64,000 bases of DNA, taken from NCBI GenBank assembly GCA_035653615.1, contig DASRBN010000031.1, positions 124,001-188,000 of the forward strand, given 5' to 3'. Below are positions 60,974 to 64,000 of this stretch, one piece after another. This DNA comes from Ktedonobacteraceae bacterium (lineage in GTDB: Bacteria > Chloroflexota > Ktedonobacteria > Ktedonobacterales > Ktedonobacteraceae). A program made the translations under genes and the position numbers. The notes under the pieces are model-generated. The model was not told the DNA's origin. It did not search any database and saw nothing but the letters and a program-made list of their open reading frames with translations. The stretch's first letter is position 1; each line of letters starts with the position of its first letter.

Positions 60974-61645
60974 TCAATGCGGTTTAGGTGTTTTGGTTGG
61001 TTTAGGCGTGGGCGAAGGTGATCCGGTCGGCGTCCCTGTAGGTGTGCCACCAACTGGGAGTGTTGGCGACGGCGATACCGTAGACGATGGTGTTGCCGGG
61101 GCTGTTGGCGAGGCAAGAATCGCCGTGAAATAGGCTGCCTGCGGGATGGTGCAGGCTGGAACCCCCTGCTTTTGGAATGAAATTTGAACAAGCACTATTT
61201 TGTTGAGAGCAATGGGTTTCAATGCTACGGGAAAGACTGCCAGCCCATCGCTGCCGGTAGTAGCGGTTAATGTAGTAGTACTGCCATCCGGCCATAGCAC
61301 TACAGCGGTTCCGCTTGCTCCTGCGACCCCAACAGGGTTACCGTCAACGGTATGCGTAAATTTGGCGTAGACATCTACAGTGCTTGATGGGCTATATGGC
61401 GGCGATGTATTGGTTGCCCATCCCCCACAGGCGTAATCAGGAAATGCCGGTGTTGGCGAGCCATTGACCACCCCTAAATTGACGGTGACCGTGACGACAG
61501 GGTTGGTCGAAGCGAACTGAGCGTTGCTATTGCCACAAGAGACCACGAGGATGCTCAGTAAAAAGAAGAGGACGACAGCCCCACATTTTATCAAAGAAGA
61601 GACAGAAGTATTTTTTTGCCATTGTTTCCAGTGTTGCGACCACAT
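60974..61645 (-). CDS. Lipoprotein with Thr/Pro-rich C-terminus
   Basis: About 223 residues. A type II signal peptide is seen: CGAVVLFFLLSILVVSCGNS, with a lipobox ending VVSC. The folded part (about 45-170) looks like an Ig-like/carboxypeptidase-regulatory-type sandwich: STVDVYAKFTHTVDGNPVGV and VVLWPDGSTTTLTATTGSDG, then LAVFPVALKP. A Ser/Thr/Pro tail follows, SPSPTLPVGGTPTGTPTGSP, ending in basic PKPTKTPKPH. It probably forms a surface protein with a wall-spanning linker. The function is unknown. ATG 61645 is preferred over an upstream start at 61741 because the signal peptide then has normal length. Confidence 0.75.
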   Translation of the reverse strand: MWSQHWKQWQKNTSVSSLIKCGAVVLFFLLSILVVSCGNSNAQFASTNPVVTVTVNLGVVNGSPTPAFPDYACGGWATNTSPPYSPSSTVDVYAKFTHTVDGNPVGVAGASGTAVVLWPDGSTTTLTATTGSDGLAVFPVALKPIALNKIVLVQISFQKQGVPACTIPQAAYFTAILASPTAPATPSSTVSPSPTLPVGGTPTGTPTGSPSPTPKPTKTPKPH

Positions 61646-61839
61646 CGAATAAGAACCACCTTTATCTATCTGTTTATCATATTCGTGAATCAGTATAGCA
61701 CGAGCGAGCTTAAATACTGCATAACGCGCGATTTTTACCAAAAAAGTACTACCCCTGGTTGCCTTTTACGGGTAGGTACTGTTAAAAATAAACGCGATCT
61801 GAGGAAAGAAATAACTGTTTGGGGAACTCTGAATTGAAT

Positions 61840-61909
61840 AACAGGGCAAAGGAGGACGGCCTGGCGGATAGGCATACCCATCCGCCAGGCCGTCCTCCTT
61901 TGCCCTGTT
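61840..61909. terminator. Perfect 30-bp inverted repeat between the two lipoprotein genes
   Basis: Arms 61840-61869 and 61880-61909 are exact complements around AGGCATACCC. It lies 20 bases after the cupredoxin stop codon on the reverse strand, where it would end that transcript before the lipoprotein gene. No long T-run follows, so it may stabilise the 3' end instead. Confidence 0.65.
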
Positions 61910-61928
61910 GCTTGAGGCCGCATTGTTC

Positions 61929-62315
61929 TTACTGGACTATCACAGTCAGATTCATGCCTGGGTGAATAGAGCAGTAGTAATGGAACGTGCCCGCCGTATT
62001 AAATGTACCGAGTGGCGCGCTATCATTTCCTGCGAATTTAATGTCATTCGCAACCGGAGCGCCCGGTTCTACCTTTTTGACTGCGTTGCTGTTACTGACC
62101 CAGCTGCCATTGTAAATTTCGTGTGGGACAGGCGCATCATCAATCAGAGTGAGCGTATCCCCTTTCTTGATAGTGATCGAGGGGACGAGGAAATTGGACC
62201 CGCCCATATGAACCACCGGGCCGCTAGAGCTCGTTTCTTCCCTGATCGAACATGCGGCCAATAGCGCGGTCAGCAGACCGAATAGAATGACGCCTACGAG
62301 AACCTTTTTATACAT
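61929..62315 (-). CDS. Cupredoxin-domain lipoprotein (plastocyanin/azurin-like)
   Basis: 128 residues. The lipobox ends the signal peptide (LLTALLAAC, Cys22). A type 1 copper fold follows: the first His ligand in VPHEIYNGSW, then the loop YYCSIHPGMNLTV, giving Cys, His and Met ligands (C-x2-H-x2-M). The short CSIHPGM loop is that of plastocyanin/auracyanin-like small blue copper proteins. It should be tethered to the outside of the membrane and carry electrons, or bind copper. There is no oxidase gene nearby. The ATG follows AAGGAAAC. Confidence 0.92.
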   Translation of the reverse strand: MYKKVLVGVILFGLLTALLAACSIREETSSSGPVVHMGGSNFLVPSITIKKGDTLTLIDDAPVPHEIYNGSWVSNSNAVKKVEPGAPVANDIKFAGNDSAPLGTFNTAGTFHYYCSIHPGMNLTVIVQ

Positions 62316-62992
62316 CGGGGTTTCCTTTCAAGTTTATTTTCCGCACATAGACTCTCTGCACCGGATTCTTTAGAAGATAATTTCGTGGTGCTTCTAGTAA
62401 TTACTATAGCAGAATCATTGCGAGCGTGCCAGAGTATTTGTTCTGGTGATTACCTATAAGTGGGCCAGAGATGCTTCGTTGCACTCAGCATGACATGCCC
62501 CACGCTGTCATGCTGAGTGCAACGAAGCATCTCTGGCGCCTTCCATGTAACTGAGCCACCTCATCTGAGTCGCCCGACTTCTGGGTAATTACCAGTATTT
62601 GTTGCTGTTCAGGCACGGTGCTTTTCAAGTAAAAGAGACAAGGAACGATGATGCCCTTGCCTCGCTACATCTAGCAGCAAGCATATTTTACCACAACGTT
62701 GCAAGGTGCCAGAGTGAGGGCTCAACCTGAGCACTTCACTGGTGGTCGCTGAAGTTTTCTATCTTTTGAAGCCATTCCTCATGACGAGGTTCGTGACGCT
62801 TTCATGATACCTTCTCTTTATACTGCAAGGGTAGAAGGGGTACTATGTTTTGCTCACCTGTGAAGGATGCAAGCCATGCAGCAGCAAGTGATACAAGAGG
62901 TGAGGCTGCTGACTAACCAACCTGGAAGTAGCTTTGCCGGTTGAAGTCTCTGCCGAAAGATGAAAGATAGAGGGTGAGGAGAAAACCGTACG
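62316..62992. other. 677-bp intergenic region with one inverted repeat, no supported gene
   Basis: Apart from the inverted repeat at 62464-62537, nothing firm was found. A 22-codon frame at 62876-62944 (MQQQVIQEVRLLTNQPGSSF...) follows GAAGGA and could be a leader peptide of the downstream GAF sensor gene. TTTATACTGCAAGGG near 62817-62831 is a possible -10 region. Confidence 0.4.
62464..62537. repeat. Perfect 32-bp inverted repeat, diverged variant of the GAGCGCAGCGAAGAATC family
   Basis: Arms 62464-62495 and 62506-62537 are exact complements around TGCCCCACGC. The core GAGTGCAACGAAGCATC matches the family core GAGCGCAGCGAAGAATC at 14 of 17 positions, with the same changes in both arms. Matched changes show the arms evolve together. 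Confidence 0.85.
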
Positions 62993-64000
62993 ATGATAGG
63001 CACGCAAACTCGTCAAAAGTTATCGACCACTGAGAAGATCGCCGCCTTGAGTAAGGTAGGGGTTAGACTGCTGACCGCACTGGATGAAATTCACCTCATG
63101 CATTTCATTGCCAAAACGGCTCGTGACGTAACCGGTGCCACTTTTGCGGCATTGAGCCTACGGCCGGTGCATGAAGAAGGTCAGGTAAGGATGTCTTCGG
63201 AGAGAGATCTCTTTCACATGGTGGCCGTAGTGGGGATCAGCCCTGAGCAAGAAGTGTTCTTGCGCCACATGTTGTTGGCACGAGAAGGATTACTGGCTTC
63301 TCTCTTTCGCCAGGGTGTCCCGGTCCTGATGGATAATGTACCCACCCTTGTCCCCTCTGAAGTATCCTCGTCATCCGATCCTGGCGATGCTATCAGACTG
63401 CCGGCCCAGACCGCTGCCATCCCAGATATAGCTGTGGAAGATAGGCGTTCAGCGGGTATTCCGCCAGAGCATCCCCTGCTACGGAGTTTTCTCGAAGTGC
63501 CCTTGCTGACGAGCCAGGGAGAAGTACGTGGTGGACTGCTATTGGGACACAGCGAGCCTGGACACTTTACCGTTGAGGATAAAGACCTGCTCGTGAGCCT
63601 GGCTACCCAGGCAGCTATGGCGCTGGAACATGCCCGGCTCTCTCAGGTTGCGCGCAGACAGGCCGTTATGGTAGAACGGATCTTTGCCGGTCTAAGCGAT
63701 GGGGTCATACTCGTTGACCGGCGGCGCAATATTTTGTATGAAAATGCCGCGTCGCGCCTGGTGCGCGAGCAATTCGCAAGTATGCCTGGAGGGAAGCAGG
63801 CCATCGAAGCCCTCCTCTACACCCCGGCACAACGCGCTTTGCGGCAAGAAGTGGTGAAGGATATCCTGGTACACCTGGAGGATGAGCATGGCGACGTGAG
63901 AGAATATACTGTGTCTGCCTCGCTTCTCCCTCTTTCACTGGGATCCATGGGATCACTATCCTCTGCTCCAGGAGCAAGGCGAGCGCAGGGTGGCGAACCG
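62993..64000 (+). CDS. GAF-PAS sensor protein, N-terminal part (3' end outside window)
   Basis: The frame is open from ATG 62993 to the window edge (336 residues visible). It starts MIGTQTRQKLSTTEKIAALS, then a GAF domain at about 18-215: VGVRLLTALDEIHLMHFIAK, GATFAALSLRP, then LRSFLEVPLLTSQGEVRGGL and FTVEDKDLLVSLATQAAMAL. A PAS-like domain follows at about 225-320: MVERIFAGLSDGVILVDRRR and ILYENAASRLV. Such proteins usually end in a histidine kinase or GGDEF domain beyond this point. The GAF holds an insert of about 35 residues (near 123-158) between strands. GAGGAG lies 11 bases before the ATG. No membrane segment is seen, so it is a cytosolic sensor. Confidence 0.85.
   Translation, partial: MIGTQTRQKLSTTEKIAALSKVGVRLLTALDEIHLMHFIAKTARDVTGATFAALSLRPVHEEGQVRMSSERDLFHMVAVVGISPEQEVFLRHMLLAREGLLASLFRQGVPVLMDNVPTLVPSEVSSSSDPGDAIRLPAQTAAIPDIAVEDRRSAGIPPEHPLLRSFLEVPLLTSQGEVRGGLLLGHSEPGHFTVEDKDLLVSLATQAAMALEHARLSQVARRQAVMVERIFAGLSDGVILVDRRRNILYENAASRLVREQFASMPGGKQAIEALLYTPAQRALRQEVVKDILVHLEDEHGDVREYTVSASLLPLSLGSMGSLSSAPGARRAQGGEP

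Noticed and set aside
23561-62537. CRISPR array or insertion sequence from the repeated palindromes
   Set aside because: Copies are kilobases apart, without regular spacers; no cas or transposase gene and no flanking terminal repeats are present in the window.
62876-62944. 22-codon leader peptide before the GAF sensor gene
   Set aside because: A fair ribosome site exists, but the peptide has no biased composition, no attenuator hairpin follows and a second short frame overlaps it.

Overview
The window looks like chromosome of a Chloroflexota bacterium, most likely class Ktedonobacteria. This is inference from gene content: a DUF4012 membrane protein beside a tyrosine kinase, an F420-type (LLM) oxidoreductase, a MurJ with a long proline-rich tail, a complete group-I-like ECF operon, a helix-turn-helix/HATPase fusion, many GTG/TTG starts with good Shine-Dalgarno sequences, and roughly 50% GC. 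No rRNA or tRNA was seen, so taxonomy was not confirmed.

Region 1 (1-23.5 kb) is an exopolysaccharide locus. A forward run encodes a glycosyltransferase (cut by the window edge), the initiating sugar-phosphate transferase, a DegT-type aminotransferase, a FlaA1/CapD-type nucleotide-sugar dehydratase, a fused chain-length regulator/BY-tyrosine kinase, a DUF4012 protein, a PHP-type tyrosine phosphatase, a Wzy-like polymerase/ligase, a fused C5-epimerase-like/GT4 protein, a Wzx-like flippase, an FkbM methyltransferase and further glycosyltransferases. Set into it on the reverse strand are a secreted beta-propeller protein and a translationally coupled AsnB-like amidotransferase/methyltransferase pair. 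Together they look like a Wzx/Wzy polysaccharide pathway with uronate epimerisation, amidation and O-methylation as possible decorations.

Region 2 (23.7-32.2 kb) is mixed: a two-repeat secreted adhesin-like protein, a SirB1-type protein, a TauE/SafE transporter, a GH31 glucosidase, an orphan structured transcript ending in a perfect terminator, a 5'-truncated methyltransferase remnant, an SDR oxidoreductase with a clear promoter, and an NTF2-like protein.

Region 3 (32.2-47 kb) holds MurJ, a four-gene ECF transporter operon (S, A1, A2, T), a cytosolic 5'-nucleotidase-like enzyme, mannose-1-phosphate guanylyltransferase (which may feed region 1), an intracellular gamma-glutamyltransferase, a GT2 with a CysRS-like N-terminal module, oligoendopeptidase F with a structured leader, and a CsbD stress protein.

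Region 4 (47-64 kb) holds an LLM oxidoreductase/hydrolase pair, regulators (a CheY-like receiver, two ArsR paralogues, an HTH-HATPase protein whose H-box histidine is glutamine), a membrane-anchored PQQ-type propeller, a 54-residue membrane protein with a zinc-finger-like tail, glucose-6-phosphate dehydrogenase, a GNAT enzyme, a coiled-coil membrane protein, a truncated hydrolase, LysE, an aldehyde dehydrogenase, two lipoproteins (one a cupredoxin) and the start of a GAF sensor protein.

The window is also rich in long perfect inverted repeats. Two dispersed families recur (core GTAGGGACAG, and core GAGCGCAGCGAAGAATC); one copy of the first lies in frame inside the DUF4012 gene. Unique gene-end palindromes with arms up to 32 bp act as likely bidirectional terminators.
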